Assembly: GCA_025698865.1 (NCBI GenBank)
Contig: JAILWQ010000001.1
Location: 620,001 to 684,000, forward strand
Direction: 5' to 3'
DNA: 64,000 nt
From: Erythrobacter sp.
GTDB taxonomy: Bacteria; Pseudomonadota; Alphaproteobacteria; Sphingomonadales; Sphingomonadaceae
Each line of letters begins with the position of its first letter. The stretch's first letter is position 1. The position numbers and the translations under genes are program-made. A model generated the notes under the pieces. It made no database searches. It had not been told where the DNA came from and saw only the letters and a list, made by a program, of their open reading frames with translations. This document shows positions 63,608 to 64,000 of this stretch, piece after piece.

Positions 63608-64000
63608 ATGGCCGACAGCGAACCGCTAATCCAGCCCGATCGCGGACAGGACGCGATTGCGATTCATCTGGTGAACAAGGGCGGGTTCGAAAACTGGGCC
63701 CGCAACCTCTCCGTCCCCCAGCGCGCGGCGCTGAAGGGCCAGAAGTTCGAGGGTGGCGTAAATCAGGTCGGCATCGTCCCCGATGGCGAGGGCTGGTTCG
63801 CGGTCGGCGGCGTCGCGGACCCGGCCGAGCTTTCGAGCTGGTGTCTGGCCAGGCTGGCCGAGGCGCTGCCCGCCGGCGCCTATCGCCTGGCCGATGGCGA
63901 GCCCGGCCCTGCCCTCCATGGCTGGCTCACCGCGCAATATGTGTTCGACCGCTACAAGAAGCCCGAGAACCCCGTCGGCCCGCGCATCCTGCTGACCGCA
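63608..64000 (+). CDS. Leucyl aminopeptidase (M17), N-terminal part
   Basis: The first 131 codons, running off the right edge. The visible part is the N-terminal, non-catalytic domain and the hinge: GQKFEGGVNQVGIVPDGEGWFAVGGV and LADGEPGPALHGWLTAQYVFDRYKKP, close to the sphingomonad M17 leucyl aminopeptidase. The metal-binding active site would lie beyond base 64000. The ATG at 63608 lies 47 bases from the divergent lipoprotein start. Confidence is limited by truncation. Confidence 0.75.
   Translation, partial: MADSEPLIQPDRGQDAIAIHLVNKGGFENWARNLSVPQRAALKGQKFEGGVNQVGIVPDGEGWFAVGGVADPAELSSWCLARLAEALPAGAYRLADGEPGPALHGWLTAQYVFDRYKKPENPVGPRILLTA

Overview
This 64 kb window is ordinary, dense, high-GC chromosome from an alphaproteobacterium. 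The division and cell-wall gene order, the hisZ-purA and argH-lipoprotein-lysA neighbourhoods, the FtsZ C-terminal peptide and a receiver-like winged-helix regulator point to Sphingomonadales, most likely Erythrobacteraceae. That placement is inference from gene content, not a database match. I see no insertion sequence, prophage, CRISPR array or restriction/defence island. Coding density is very high, most neighbours overlap by 1-4 bases, and many genes start with GTG or TTG.

Layout. 1-5.7 kb: rmuC (cut by the window edge), a small membrane protein, def and recR on the minus strand; fmt, truA and a quinone-reductase-like dehydrogenase on the plus strand; an asparaginase. 5.7-10.4 kb: tRNA-Val, a TlpA-type thioredoxin, argH, a small lipoprotein, lysA and a receiver-like/winged-helix regulator. 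10.5-17.3 kb: an L,D-transpeptidase, purA, an aldo/keto reductase, hisZ, serA and serC. 17.5-27.8 kb: a glycosyltransferase, rarA, a DUF429-like protein, tRNA-Thr, a DUF1499 membrane protein, queF, a proline-rich membrane protein, sseA, an aminotransferase-fold lyase (metC), an MscS channel and an NAD epimerase. 27.8-32.8 kb: proB, obgE, tRNA-Ala(CGC), a polyproline lipoprotein, a Bax-inhibitor-1 family protein and a YbjN protein.

33-53.7 kb holds the complete dcw cluster on the minus strand. Transcription order is mraZ-rsmH-ftsL-ftsI-murE-murF-mraY-murD-ftsW-murG-murC-murB-ddlB-ftsQ-ftsA-ftsZ, followed by a TPR/SPOR protein. Almost every junction is a stop-start overlap; the only real gap inside is the 161 bases before ftsZ. 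Together these genes make lipid II from UDP-sugars and meso-diaminopimelate and build the divisome that uses it. lysA (8 kb) makes lysine from the same diaminopimelate pool. 53.9-64 kb: an orphan GldG-like lipoprotein, a small membrane protein, a cysteine-synthase-family enzyme, a [2Fe-2S] ferredoxin, an AlkA-type glycosylase, a secreted S9 peptidase, an SDR, phhB, ccmA-ccmB, map, a DUF3298-like lipoprotein and the start of a leucyl aminopeptidase.

The most interesting signals are non-coding: a ladder of five GGGA boxes at about 10-base steps upstream of mraZ (candidate MraZ operator); a promoter with a perfect hairpin at the predicted transcript 5' end, and a clean terminator, for the Bax-inhibitor gene; a hairpin that covers the serC ribosome-binding site; several intergenic palindromic repeats, one of which appears to lie inside a gene's 5' coding region; and two GANTC methylation sites before ftsZ.
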